Numbered from the stretch's first letter, positions 44,753 to 53,719 are shown. The stretch: 64,000 nucleotides of DNA from Methylobacterium sp. Leaf123 (GCF_001423405.1 NZ_LMNS01000023.1:187683-251682), one strand, 5' to 3'. Numbers and translations: made by a program. The notes: generated from the letters alone by a model not told the origin.

Positions 44753-46579
44753 TCACTCCACCGTGACGGATTTTGCTAGATTGCGCGGCTGATCGACGTC
44801 TTTGCCCATGAAGACGGCGGTATGGTAGGCGATGAGCTGGATCGGCACCGCGTAGACGATCGGCGCGATCACCGGGTCCACATCCGGCATGGTCAGCGTC
44901 GCCAGCGTGTCGAGCCCGGCCGCCGCCGCGCCCTTCGCGTCGCCGACGAGGATGATCTTGCCGCCGCGGGCGGCGACCTCCTGCATGTTCGAGACGGTCT
45001 TCTCGAAGATCGCGTCGTGGGGCGCGATCACGATCACCGGCACGCTCTCGTCGATCAAGGCGATCGGCCCGTGCTTGAGTTCGCCCGCCGCGTAGCCCTC
45101 GGCGTGGATGTAGCTGATTTCCTTCAGCTTCAGGGCGCCTTCGAGCGCCATCGGGTAGCTCGTGCCACGGCCGAGATAGAGCACGTCGCGGGCCTTCGCG
45201 ATCTCGCGGGCGAGCACCTCGACCTCCGCTTCCATCGTCACCGCCTCGGCCATCAAGCCGGGGGCGGTGATGAGCGCATCGACGACGGCGCGCTCGCGCT
45301 CCGCGCTCAGGGTGCCGCGGGCGCGCCCGGCGGCCAGCGCGAGGCAGAGCAGCACCGTGAGTTGGCAGGAGAACGCCTTGGTCGAGGCAACCCCGATCTC
45401 GGGACCGGCGAAGGTCGGCATCACCGCCGAGGATTCCCGGGCGATGGTCGAGGTCGGCACGTTGACGACCGCCAGCGTGTGCTGCCCCTGCGCCTTGGCG
45501 TAGCGCAGCGAGGCGAGCGTGTCGGCGGTCTCGCCCGATTGCGAGATCACGAGCGTCAACCCGTCCCGCTCCAGCGGCGGCTCGCGGTAGCGGGTCTCGG
45601 AGGCGACATCGATCTCGACCGGCAGACGCGCCAGGGTCTCGAACCAGTATTTGGCGACGAGGCCGGCATAGTAGGCGGTGCCGCAGGCGGTGATCGACAG
45701 GCGCGAAAGCCGGGCGAAATCGAAGGGCAGCTCCTCCTGTAGGACGACCTGACCGCGCGACATGTCGATGTAGTGGGCCAGCGTCCGGCCGACGACCTCG
45801 GGCTGCTCGTGGATCTCCTTCGCCATGAAGTGGCGATGGTTGCCCTTGTCGACGAGGAAGGCCTGCGTCGCGATTTTTTGGCGCGGCCGGTGCATCACGG
45901 CACCGGTGATGTCGCGGATCTCGGCGCCGTCGCGGGTCAGGATCGCCCAATCACCCTCTTCGAGATAGGTGATCTCGTCGGTGAAGGGCGCGAGCGCGAG
46001 CGCGTCAGATCCGAGATAGGTCTCGCCCTGTCCGAAGCCGATGGCGAGCGGCGCGCCGTGGCGGGCGCCGATCAGGAAACCGTCCTCGCCCGCGAACAGG
46101 AAGGCCAGAGCGAAGGCGCCGTGCAGGCGCGGCAGCGCCGCCTCGACCGCGGCCACGGGCCCGAGCCCCTGCTCCATCAGGTGGCTGACGAGCTGCGCCA
46201 CGACCTCGGTGTCGGTCTCGCTTTCGAAGCGCGCCCCCGCCGCTTCGAGTTCACTCTTCAACTCGCGGAAATTCTCGATGATACCGTTATGAACCACCGC
46301 CAGCCGCTCGGTGGCGTGCGGGTGGGCATTGGTCTCGTTGGGGCGTCCGTGTGTGGCCCAGCGGGTATGGCCGATGCCGATGGCGCCTGGAAGCGGCGCC
46401 TGGACCAGCTTACGCTGCAGGTTCGAGAGTTTGCCCTCGGCCCGGCGGCGGTCGAGCCGTCCGTGCTCCAGGGTGGCGACGCCAGCCGAATCGTAGCCGC
46501 GATATTCGAGCCGCCGCAGCGCCTCGACCAACGCGTCCGCGACCGATTCACGTCCGACGATGCCGACAATTCCGCACAT
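44753..46579 (-). CDS. glmS: Glutamine-fructose-6-phosphate aminotransferase
   Basis: Makes glucosamine-6-phosphate from fructose-6-phosphate and glutamine, the first step to UDP-GlcNAc for peptidoglycan and lipopolysaccharide. At 608 residues the layout is standard: the nucleophile Cys2 in MCGIVGIVG, the glutamine-binding HTRWATHG, then two SIS domains (ACGTAYYAG and GRGTSYPMALEGALKLKEISYIHAEGYAAGELKHGP) and the C-terminal LAKSVTVE. No glmS ribozyme is expected or seen. It lies 172 bases downstream of glmU. Confidence 0.97.
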   Translation of the reverse strand: MCGIVGIVGRESVADALVEALRRLEYRGYDSAGVATLEHGRLDRRRAEGKLSNLQRKLVQAPLPGAIGIGHTRWATHGRPNETNAHPHATERLAVVHNGIIENFRELKSELEAAGARFESETDTEVVAQLVSHLMEQGLGPVAAVEAALPRLHGAFALAFLFAGEDGFLIGARHGAPLAIGFGQGETYLGSDALALAPFTDEITYLEEGDWAILTRDGAEIRDITGAVMHRPRQKIATQAFLVDKGNHRHFMAKEIHEQPEVVGRTLAHYIDMSRGQVVLQEELPFDFARLSRLSITACGTAYYAGLVAKYWFETLARLPVEIDVASETRYREPPLERDGLTLVISQSGETADTLASLRYAKAQGQHTLAVVNVPTSTIARESSAVMPTFAGPEIGVASTKAFSCQLTVLLCLALAAGRARGTLSAERERAVVDALITAPGLMAEAVTMEAEVEVLAREIAKARDVLYLGRGTSYPMALEGALKLKEISYIHAEGYAAGELKHGPIALIDESVPVIVIAPHDAIFEKTVSNMQEVAARGGKIILVGDAKGAAAAGLDTLATLTMPDVDPVIAPIVYAVPIQLIAYHTAVFMGKDVDQPRNLAKSVTVE

Positions 46580-46751
46580 GGCCGATCCTGAAGCCGCCCG
46601 ATTGACAATGCCGCATCATCCCGTGTGGGACATCCGCTCTAGCTCAGCTTCCTGCAAAGCAAGAGCCTGACCTGAGGCGTGGCGCGGATGGAGGGGCTTG
46701 TAGGGATCGCAGCGCGAGAAGGCCAGCACCCGCCGCCCTGTGACTTTCGAC

Positions 46752-48137
46752 TCAGCTCTTCTTCGCCTCGCGGGCGGCCTTGGCGGCCTTCAGAGTCTGG
46801 CGCAAGGTCTTGGCCGCCCCCTCGCGGGTGACCTGCCGCCCCCGCGCAACGGCGAGCGCGTCCGCCGGCACGTCGCGGGTGACCACCGAGCCAGCCCCGA
46901 CCAGCGCGCCCGCGCCGACGCTGACCGGCGCGACCAGCGCCGAGTTCGAGCCGATGAAGGCGCCCTCGCCGATGACGGTGCGGTGCTTCGACACGCCGTC
47001 GTAATTGCAGGTGATGGTGCCCGCGCCGATATTGGCGCCCGCCCCGACCTCGGCGTCGCCGAGATAGGTCAGGTGCGAGGCCTTGGCGCCCGCATGCAGG
47101 GTCGCGTTCTTGATCTCGACGAAGTTGCCGAGATGGACGCCCGCCCCCAGAACCGCACCACCGCGGAGGCGCACATGCGGGCCGATATCGGCGCCCTCCA
47201 TCAGCCGGGCATCGTGCAGGTGCGAGAAGGCGCGGATGGTACAGCCATCGCCGACGACGACGCCGGGGCCGAACACGCAGTGTGGCTCGACGACGACGTC
47301 GCGGCCCAGGATCGTGTCGACGCTGAGGAACACCGTCTCGGGCGCGATCAGCGTCGCCCCGCCGAGCTGGGCCGCCCGGCGCAGGCGCGCCTGGATCGTG
47401 GCCTCCGCCTGGCTGAGTTGCACCCGGTCGTTGACGCCCTGTGCCTCCGCCTCGGCCACGGGCACCACGGCGACGGCGAGCCCGTCGGCCGCGGCGAGCG
47501 CCACCGCGTCGGTGAGGTAGTATTCACGGTTGGCGTTGTCGTTGCCGATCCGCTCCAAGAGGCCGAGGGCGTGGGCGCCGGAGAGCGCCATCAGCCCGGC
47601 ATTCGACAGGGTCACCCGCCGCTCGTCCTGCGAGGCGTCCTTCTCCTCGCGGATCGCTAGGACGCGATCCCCCTCCGTCAGCACGCGCCCGTAACCGGTG
47701 GGGTCGGCGGCCTCGAAGGCCAGCACCGCCACCGCCGCGCCCTCACGCAGGGGCGCGCGCAGGCGAGCAAACGTCTCGGCCGTGACGAGGGGCGTGTCGC
47801 CGAAGGCCACGATCACGTCCTGCCCCCCCTCCAGCGCCGTGCGGGCGGCGAGCACGGCATGCGCCGTGCCGAGGCGCTCGGCCTGCGGATGAACACTGGC
47901 GCCGGGCGCCAGCCGCTCGATCTCGCGGACGATGTCTTCACGGTCCGGCTCGACCACCACGGCGAGGCGGGAGGCGCCCGCCTCCTGCACCGCGGCGAGC
48001 ACGTGGCCGAGCATCGAGCGGTTGGCCAGCGCGTGCAGAACCTTGGGCCGGTCGGAGCGCATCCGCACACCCTTGCCGGCCGCCAGCACGATCGCCGTGA
48101 AGCCGCTCTCCGCCCCGTGGTTCGCGCCTGCCGTCAT
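46752..48137 (-). CDS. glmU: Bifunctional GlcNAc-1-P uridyltransferase / GlcN-1-P acetyltransferase
   Basis: Converts glucosamine-1-phosphate to UDP-GlcNAc in two steps. The N-terminal pyrophosphorylase starts TAIVLAAGKGVRMRSDRPKVLHALA (the usual GTRM is GVRM here) and includes FGDTPLV. The C-terminal half is a left-handed beta helix of hexapeptide repeats (GAGANIGAGTITCNYDG...IGSNSALVAPVSVGAGALVGAGS) holding the acetyltransferase site. 461 residues, from the ATG at 48137; the frame runs to 48251 without family sequence. It precedes glmS on the same strand. Confidence 0.95.
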   Translation of the reverse strand: MTAGANHGAESGFTAIVLAAGKGVRMRSDRPKVLHALANRSMLGHVLAAVQEAGASRLAVVVEPDREDIVREIERLAPGASVHPQAERLGTAHAVLAARTALEGGQDVIVAFGDTPLVTAETFARLRAPLREGAAVAVLAFEAADPTGYGRVLTEGDRVLAIREEKDASQDERRVTLSNAGLMALSGAHALGLLERIGNDNANREYYLTDAVALAAADGLAVAVVPVAEAEAQGVNDRVQLSQAEATIQARLRRAAQLGGATLIAPETVFLSVDTILGRDVVVEPHCVFGPGVVVGDGCTIRAFSHLHDARLMEGADIGPHVRLRGGAVLGAGVHLGNFVEIKNATLHAGAKASHLTYLGDAEVGAGANIGAGTITCNYDGVSKHRTVIGEGAFIGSNSALVAPVSVGAGALVGAGSVVTRDVPADALAVARGRQVTREGAAKTLRQTLKAAKAAREAKKS

Positions 48138-48680
48138 CGAAATCCGCTTCCTGCCGTCTGAGAGTGCTTCACGAAACACCCAGCCGCCGCCCTCGCCTCC
48201 AGCGGAACATCGCGGCGGGCACCCGTGAAAGGCACCGATTAGACGGCCCATTTAACCGATTGGGATGCTGGCGCGAAGAGCGACGGGGATCTGCGAAATT
48301 CAAAGGCCGGGAGATGCATCTGACCGCCGAAATCGCCCTTGCAACCGGCGCTCGCACGCCAGTGCCGGAGGAGCAGGCATGAGCCGCGCCAAAGTCACCT
48401 ATCGGGTGGGCAGTTCGTTCGCGTGAATGCCAAAGCGACAATGAGAGTGTCCTGAGTCTTGAACAACTCAAAATTAATTTTTATACGAAAATCACCTTAG
48501 AGTCTTTCATCGCGACACCTCGCGCGAATGGCTACGTCCGAAAGAGCTATTTGTGGGATTATCAAACAAAGCACGAAATATACAATGATGAAAAATAATA
48601 TTGCCATATATTGATGAAAATTCTGACCGCTACATCAAAATCTCAATTTACATCTCAAGCAACCCAAAAAAGGAACAGAC
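48138..48680. other. Intergenic region with a composition switch
   Basis: These 543 bases lie upstream of both glmU (minus) and the glycosyltransferase (plus). The left ~300 bases are GC-rich like the rest of the window; from ~48460 the sequence becomes strongly AT-rich, the lowest GC in the window. A purine-rich AAAAAAGGAAC at ~48665 is the ribosome-binding site of the next gene. No gene or repeat is supported. Confidence 0.6.
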
Positions 48681-49487
48681 ATGAAGTACGCCGCGGCATA
48701 TGTGCATATCAAAAACGAAGACGATCTTATTCATGAATGGATGGCATTCCACAGGGCAGTCGGCTTCGAACATCTAATTATTATAGACAACGGAAGCTCG
48801 GACAATTCCCGCTCCGTCATCAAACAATTTCGCGATGCCGCCTCGGTCACATATTTGCATCGTCGATCGGGCGACCCGATCGATTTCGAGATCGATGCGA
48901 TTAAAATGTTTGGCGACCAATTTCGCTGGATTGCTTTCATCGATGCAGACGAATTCCTATTCCCCAGCCAGGGCGGCGATATCAGAAATGTTTTATGCGA
49001 CTACGAAGATGTCTCCGGCATCGGGGTTTACTGGCACATCTACGGATCCTCTGGGCATCAAACAAAACCGGAAGGAACCGTCATCGAGACCATGCTTCAC
49101 AGGGCCGATGACAGCTACATTAAAAACAGGCATGTAAAGTCGATCATCAAGCCGCCGAAAGTGTTTTACCCATTCGGAACGCATACGTTTAAACTCGATG
49201 GCGCATTCGTAGACGAAACCAAAGCGGCTCTTCACAATCGCCCGCCGCATGGATTTTATGATGACATGACGCCATCACATCAGAAACTGAGGATCAACCA
49301 CTACCATGTGCGTTCCTTGGAGCAGTACAAAAGAAAGGCAACACGCGGATATTTCGGGATAAATGATGATAATATCAATAAATCCCAAGAACGCTTTGAA
49401 GAAATGTGGCGCGCACACGATAAAAACGACGTCCATGACGACAGCGCCCTTCAATATCTGCCGTTGATGAAATTCTATATGTCGTAA
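48681..49487 (+). CDS. Glycosyltransferase family 92/GT2-like, AT-rich gene
   Basis: A 268-residue putative glycosyltransferase. It begins YAAAYVHIKNEDDLIHEWMAFHRAVGFEHLIIIDNGSSDNS, and has the metal-binding DxD in WIAFIDADEFLFP (88-90). Later YGSSGH and NHYHVRSLEQYKRKATRG match the GT92-like (DUF23-type) family. No membrane helix. Its GC content is far below that of every neighbour, indicating recent acquisition. The acceptor is unknown; decoration of a surface polysaccharide is the simplest guess. Confidence 0.82.
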   Translation: MKYAAAYVHIKNEDDLIHEWMAFHRAVGFEHLIIIDNGSSDNSRSVIKQFRDAASVTYLHRRSGDPIDFEIDAIKMFGDQFRWIAFIDADEFLFPSQGGDIRNVLCDYEDVSGIGVYWHIYGSSGHQTKPEGTVIETMLHRADDSYIKNRHVKSIIKPPKVFYPFGTHTFKLDGAFVDETKAALHNRPPHGFYDDMTPSHQKLRINHYHVRSLEQYKRKATRGYFGINDDNINKSQERFEEMWRAHDKNDVHDDSALQYLPLMKFYMS

Positions 49488-49532
49488 AATACAATGAGAT
49501 ATCGTGAGGGGGCGCAGTCCTGTAAGGCTTCC

Positions 49533-49691
49533 TCACCACGGCAGGCAGCGGATCTGAAGCAGATCCTCCGCGCTCACCCGGATGCCGAACGCCAGAGCCC
49601 GCCACGCCGGCATCGTCGCAAGGCCGAGGCCTGCGGCGAGGACGAGCCAGGGCCAGACGCGCCGCAGGCCGGCCTCTCCCGCCTGCCTCAT
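49533..49691 (-). CDS. 52-aa single-span membrane protein coupled to DUF2243 gene
   Basis: A short hydrophobic protein (RRVWPWLVLAAGLGLATMPAWRALAFGIRVSAEDLLQIRCLPW) with one membrane helix and a C-terminal segment ending in Cys-Leu-Pro-Trp. Its ATG overlaps the DUF2243 stop by four bases, supporting translational coupling. I know no family name; it may be a small partner of the DUF2243 protein. Confidence 0.6.
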   Translation of the reverse strand: MRQAGEAGLRRVWPWLVLAAGLGLATMPAWRALAFGIRVSAEDLLQIRCLPW

Positions 49692-50215
49692 CGCCGCAGC
49701 GCGGTGGGAGCCGCTCCGGCCTGCCCGCGTCCGGTTCGCAGTAGCCCAACACCGCCGAGCAGCATGGCGAGACCCCAGGCGAGGAAGCCGAAATCCCAGG
49801 CCAGCCAGTGGGCCCGGTCCACCTGCTCGTTGACGTGGTGCACCCCGAGCCACTGGTGATCGATCAGGCCCTCGACGAGGTTGAACAGTCCCCAGCCGAC
49901 GAGCAGGCTACCAGCCAGTGCCCGGTTCGACCAGCTGAGATGCCGTCCCCGCGCCCGGTGCCACAGGATGAACAGCCCGACCACGACGAAGACGTAGGTG
50001 GCGCTGTGAAAAATCCCGTCCCACAGCGTGTTGAGTTCGAGGTTCTCGATCGAGGTGATCGGGTACCAGGAACTGAGCATGTGGTGCCATTGCAGCACCT
50101 GATGCAGCACGATGCCGTCGAAGAAGCCACCGAGGCCGAGCCCGAACAGCACGCCCGCCGCGACCGGGAAGTCGGCCCCCTCCCTCGGCGCGGGAGCGCC
50201 CGGTTGATCGCGCAT
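49688..50215 (-). CDS. DUF2243 family membrane protein
   Basis: A 175-residue protein of four membrane helices. The family pattern GVLFGLGLGGFFDGIVLHQVLQWHHMLSS, followed by SIENLELNTLWDGIFHSATYVFVVVGLFIL and GLFNLVEGLIDHQWLGVHHVNE, is clear and rich in conserved His residues, which suggests metal or haem contact. The family often lies near cytochrome oxidase assembly genes, not seen here. It is followed by the coupled 52-aa gene and preceded by an MBL-fold gene. Confidence 0.9.
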   Translation of the reverse strand: MRDQPGAPAPREGADFPVAAGVLFGLGLGGFFDGIVLHQVLQWHHMLSSWYPITSIENLELNTLWDGIFHSATYVFVVVGLFILWHRARGRHLSWSNRALAGSLLVGWGLFNLVEGLIDHQWLGVHHVNEQVDRAHWLAWDFGFLAWGLAMLLGGVGLLRTGRGQAGAAPTALRR

Positions 50216-50226
50216 CGCCGCGGACC

Positions 50227-51126
50227 TCACGGTGAACGATAGGCCGACCCGTCCTCGGCCCGCGCCGGCGTCTCGACGTAGCGGCCCTGATCCGGCACGG
50301 CGACGCGTTCGAAATCCTGCGCCAGCGCATCGAGGCCGCGGCGCAGCTCCGGTCCTTGGAGGGCGCGTCCGTGGCCGGTCACCGCCCGTTCGGGCTTGAG
50401 CGCGGCGAGGCAGCGCACGGAGGCGCCCGCGGCCGGCCAGTCGATGGTCAGATACATCGGCGGGCCGTGCACCTCCGGCGCCTGGGTGGCTACGGCATAG
50501 GCCGATTCCTGGGCGGTGGTGACGAAGGCGTCGCCCACGATCAGGCTGCCGTCCGCCTCGCGCCAGAACGAAACGTGGCCCGGCGCGTGGCCCGGCGTAT
50601 GGAGCCAGCGCCAGCCCGGCATCGGCGGCACGCTGCCGTCGGCGGGCAACGATTGGAGTCGCGCGGACACATCCACGGGCTTGGTGGGATAGAGCGGCGC
50701 AATGCGCGCCATGAGGCCGCCACCGACGCTCGGATCCGGCGTCGGGTAGGCGGCGCGGCCGTCGAGATAGGGGCGTTCGAGGGCATGGGCGTAGACCGGG
50801 GCGTCCCATTCCTCCGCCAGATCTTCGAGCACGCCGACATGGTCGAAATGGCCGTGGGTCAGCACGATGGCCGCCGGGCGCGCGCCCTCGCCGAAGCGGG
50901 CGGCGGCCGCGTTGCGGATCGCCGCCTTCGAGCCGGGAATGCCGGCATCGACGAGGACCCAGTTGCGGTCGCCCGCGCCGGGACGGCCGACGAACACGAC
51001 ATTGGCCAGCACGAGGCGTCGATAGGCGAGATCGGGCGCGATCTCGTGGGTGCCATCGTCGCGCTCGGCATCGGCCCGCGGATCGTCGGCGCGGGCCTTG
51101 CGGCTGATCGGGATCTGCTGCGCCAT
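50227..51126 (-). CDS. MBL-fold metallo-hydrolase
   Basis: A 299-residue metallo-beta-lactamase-fold hydrolase. It has LTHGHFDHVGVLEDL, the later metal His in LHTPGHAPGHVSFW, Asp in LIVGDAF and a final His in AVTGHGRAL, so a complete binuclear site is present. An N-terminal region of ~35 residues has no signal peptide. It may form one unit with the DUF2243 and 52-aa genes (11-base gap). Substrate is unknown; the pattern is that of the glyoxalase II/lactonase group. Confidence 0.87.
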   Translation of the reverse strand: MAQQIPISRKARADDPRADAERDDGTHEIAPDLAYRRLVLANVVFVGRPGAGDRNWVLVDAGIPGSKAAIRNAAAARFGEGARPAAIVLTHGHFDHVGVLEDLAEEWDAPVYAHALERPYLDGRAAYPTPDPSVGGGLMARIAPLYPTKPVDVSARLQSLPADGSVPPMPGWRWLHTPGHAPGHVSFWREADGSLIVGDAFVTTAQESAYAVATQAPEVHGPPMYLTIDWPAAGASVRCLAALKPERAVTGHGRALQGPELRRGLDALAQDFERVAVPDQGRYVETPARAEDGSAYRSP

Positions 51127-51442
51127 AGCCTTCTCCTGTGCGAGGTAGGGCGAGAGCCGGCGAGCGCTCCGGCCGTGCGGGAAGGATCGTCACGGGAAGG
51201 CCGGCGCGAAAGCTTTGTTCCCGCAGCGCGACAGGTCAGAAAAGACGGCCGGGCGGCCTTCATTCGGAAACCGAGCGGGAGCGCCCCGGTTGGACGTCTA
51301 TCGATCGCCAGGGCGATCCGGCCTTTGCGCATTCAGGATCATTTGCCGTCCCCAGCCGCCTTCGATGCGCCTGTCACGCGGCTGCCGAGCGGCGGCTTCA
51401 TGATCGGCCTTCCGCAAAACCCTCGATTCCGGACCCGCTGCC
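51127..51442. promoter_or_regulatory. Divergent intergenic region
   Basis: These 316 bases separate the minus-strand MBL-fold gene from the plus-strand DUF4336 gene and should hold both promoters. I see no convincing promoter pair, repeat or RNA gene. Confidence 0.4.
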
Positions 51443-52177
51443 GTGAGTGATCCCACCTATCCGCCCCTCGACAGGCTCAAGCCCGTCGCCTTCGGCCTCT
51501 GGATCGTGGATAGCGGCCCGATCCACGCTGCTGGCTTGCCGCTGCCCGTGCGCATGACCGTGGTGCGGCTCGCCGATGGCGGCCTGTGGTTGCACTCGCC
51601 GACCCGCTACGATGCGCGCCTGCACCGCGAGATCGAGGCGCTCGGGCCGATCCGCCATCTCGTTGCGCCCAATGTCGGGCACTGGACCTATCTGAAGGAA
51701 TGGCAGCGGCATTGCCCGCAGGCCCTGACCTGGGCCGCCCCGAACCTGCGCGAGCGTCGGCAGGTCCGTCAGGCGGGCGTGCGGCTCGACCGGGATCTCG
51801 GCGACGCGGCTCCGCCCGAATGGGCCGACGACCTGTCGCAAGTCGTGGTGCCCGGCGGCTTCGGCTTCCGTGAAGTGGCCTTCTTCCACGCCGCCTCGGC
51901 CACGCTGATCCTGACCGACCTCGTGCTGAACCTGGAACCGGGAAAGCTCCTGCCCCTGCTGCGCCCGCTCCTGCGGATCGCCGGGGCGACCGCGCCCGAT
52001 GGGCGGGCGCCGATCTATCTCAGGCTGGTGGTGCGCCTGCGCAAGCGCGACGCGGCCCGTGCCGCCGCCCAACTCGTCTCTCTGTCGCCGGAGCGGGTGG
52101 TGTTCAGCCACGGCGCTTGGTTCGATCGGAACGGCACAGCCGAACTGCGCCGCTCCCTCCGCTGGCTGCTGGACTGA
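51443..52177 (+). CDS. DUF4336 family protein
   Basis: A 244-residue cytosolic protein of the DUF4336 family, a degenerate metallo-beta-lactamase fold. Recognisable are LWIVDSGPIHAAGLPLPVRMTVVRLADGGLWLHSPTR, IRHLVAPNVGHWTYLKEWQRHCP and LILTDLVLNLEPGKL. The His-x-His-x-Asp-His metal motif is missing. GTG start. It converges with the 65-aa gene on its right. Function unknown. Confidence 0.85.
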   Translation: MSDPTYPPLDRLKPVAFGLWIVDSGPIHAAGLPLPVRMTVVRLADGGLWLHSPTRYDARLHREIEALGPIRHLVAPNVGHWTYLKEWQRHCPQALTWAAPNLRERRQVRQAGVRLDRDLGDAAPPEWADDLSQVVVPGGFGFREVAFFHAASATLILTDLVLNLEPGKLLPLLRPLLRIAGATAPDGRAPIYLRLVVRLRKRDAARAAAQLVSLSPERVVFSHGAWFDRNGTAELRRSLRWLLD

Positions 52178-52206
52178 GGCGGGCTGGGCGCTTCTTCGCC
52201 GACCGC

Positions 52207-52404
52207 TCAGGCGTTCGTGCGCCCGCGGTGATCGGGATCGACCCCACCCTCCGGCGTGGTCTCGTTCTCGACATCGCCCTCGAAGGTGGAATCCCCCTCG
52301 ATCGCCTCCGGGTCCGCTCCGGTCAGCCCCTTCGACTGCCCGATGCCCGGATTGCCCTTCAGGTCGGCATCGCTCGGCGTATCCGTCTTCAGATGCTTCG
52401 ACAT
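52207..52404 (-). CDS. Small acidic hydrophilic protein, 65 aa
   Basis: A disordered, Gly/Asp/Glu-rich protein (SKHLKTDTPSDADLKGNPGIGQSKGLTGADPEAIEGDSTFEGDVENETTPEGG) with no hydrophobic core. Similar short proteins are common and unnamed in Methylobacterium. The ATG at 52404 was chosen; the frame runs to 52476. Confidence 0.55.
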   Translation of the reverse strand: MSKHLKTDTPSDADLKGNPGIGQSKGLTGADPEAIEGDSTFEGDVENETTPEGGVDPDHRGRTNA

Positions 52405-52554
52405 GTGAACGTCGTCTCCCGGTGTCTCGGTTTGAGTCCGGGCAACCGGGGTTCCCAGCGGGTGTTCCAGGCGCATCCTGTCTCACCGGCACAAGCGAAG
52501 CCGGGCTCACCTTGCGGGAATCCTTCGCGCTCCGGCGCCGGGGCGGGCCGCGGC

Positions 52555-53460
52555 TCACGGCGCCTGCGGCGTCGTGTCCTCCCGCTGCGCCCGGCGCAGG
52601 GCGTCGAGCAGAGCGCCCTCGATGAGCAGGGCGGAGCCGTAGTGGAACTCGATGTCGAAGGCATGCCGGGAGTTCATGGAGAGCGAGGCGCTCTGCATGG
52701 CGACGAGCCGCCCCGCCTCGTCGAACAGTCCCGAGCCGGAGCCGCCATAGCCGTCGTTGCAATCGTGGCGGGCCCGCCGGATGCCGCCTTCCGTCGGCGG
52801 ATCGATCCGGCGCACCGTACAGGTCTCCAGGCTGCTGTCGCCCCGGTAGTTCTGGTGGCCGCCGGGGGCGACCAGGGTCACGGCGAGCGACAGGTCGCCG
52901 GTGGAGAGGTCGGGGGGCGCATCGGGCACCGACTGGCGCAGCGCCTCGGCCGGCCGCACGAGGCGCAGCAGCGCCCAGTCGTCGGTGATGTGCAGGCGCG
53001 TCGCGTCCGCGGCGACGCCGAGGCGCAGGCTCTCGGCGATGAAGTCATAGTTGCGGCCGCCGATCTGGAAGTAGCAGTCGCCGACCTGCCGCGTCGTTTC
53101 GAGCTGCCGGTTGCGGAAGTTGTGCGCGTTCAGCATCACGAGCGACGGCGTGCCGATCAGCCACGCGGCGGCTGCCTTCTGCGGCACCCCGTCCGAACGG
53201 CGGCACCAGAGGACGCCCGCCCCCGGATAGCGGGCGCGGTCGCCGCTCATCAGGTCTCGGCGCCCGTCCTGGGGATAGAGCGCGGCCGTTTCGGTGATGT
53301 CCTCGGTGAGGTCCCGTGCGCGCTCTCGGGCCGGTGCGGCGGCATCGGGCGGCGGGTGCGGCGCATCGTCCCCGAGGGCGGGGCCGCCCCCGGCCCATGC
53401 CACGAGGGCGAGGAATCCGCACACCGCCAGACTGCCCCGCGCGCGCTGCCCCTGCGCCAT
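52555..53460 (-). CDS. Trypsin-like serine protease, divergent from mxaF
   Basis: A 301-residue exported protein. The signal peptide is GSLAVCGFLALVAWAGGGPALG. A chymotrypsin-fold core follows: the His region is LVMLNAHNFRNRQL, the Asp region TDDWALLRL, and the nucleophile region NDGYGGSGSGLFDEAGRLVAMQS. Four cysteines (in VLWCRR, GDCYFQ, LETCTV, ARHDCND) could pair in the periplasm. It sits where AM1 carries the divergent methanol-regulated gene mxaW, but I cannot confirm identity. The ATG at 53460 precedes the signal peptide; the frame opens at 53514. Confidence 0.8.
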   Translation of the reverse strand: MAQGQRARGSLAVCGFLALVAWAGGGPALGDDAPHPPPDAAAPARERARDLTEDITETAALYPQDGRRDLMSGDRARYPGAGVLWCRRSDGVPQKAAAAWLIGTPSLVMLNAHNFRNRQLETTRQVGDCYFQIGGRNYDFIAESLRLGVAADATRLHITDDWALLRLVRPAEALRQSVPDAPPDLSTGDLSLAVTLVAPGGHQNYRGDSSLETCTVRRIDPPTEGGIRRARHDCNDGYGGSGSGLFDEAGRLVAMQSASLSMNSRHAFDIEFHYGSALLIEGALLDALRRAQREDTTPQAP

Positions 53461-53591
53461 GGCCGACAAGCCTCCCGTTGGTCGGGCCGCTTCGCGAGGG
53501 CCCTTTGACGACAACGGTGCGACGGGCCCAGGCCCCGGTCAAGACGATGCCAACAAGTTGCGACACTACGCCTTGGCACTTTTAGAATTGC

Positions 53592-53608
53592 CTTATCGTC
53601 CTGATAAG
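53592..53608. promoter_or_regulatory. Inverted repeat upstream of the mxaF -35 box
   Basis: CTTATC-GTCCT-GATAAG is a perfect 6-bp inverted repeat, 17 bases before the -35 hexamer. Its position suits an activator site; mxaF transcription is known to need the MxbDM and MxcQE two-component systems, but binding here is inference. Confidence 0.5.
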
Positions 53609-53625
53609 AAATGTCCGACCAGCTA

Positions 53626-53655
53626 AAGACATCGCGTCCAATCAAAGCCTAGAAA
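53626..53655 (+). promoter_or_regulatory. mxaF promoter (-35 AAGACA, -10 TAGAAA)
   Basis: AAGACA at 53626-53631 and TAGAAA at 53650-53655 are separated by 18 bases. These are the hexamers described for the strong methanol-inducible mxaF promoter of M. extorquens. Transcription would start near 53662, leaving a leader of about 165 bases. Confidence 0.9.
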
Positions 53656-53701
53656 ATATAGGCGAAGGGACGCTAATAAGTCTTTCATAAGACCGCGGCC
53701 A

Positions 53702-53719
53702 TCTAAGAATATTCTTAGA
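53702..53719. promoter_or_regulatory. Perfect 18-bp palindrome in the mxaF leader
   Basis: TCTAAGAATATTCTTAGA is fully self-complementary. It lies ~40 bases after the expected transcription start, within the untranslated leader. A smaller repeat GTCTT-TCAT-AAGAC (53680-53693) is just before it. It could be a repressor site or an mRNA stem. Confidence 0.7.

Noticed and set aside
45773..46591. 272-codon plus-strand frame over glmS
   Set aside because: Antisense to a fully conserved glmS; no domain.
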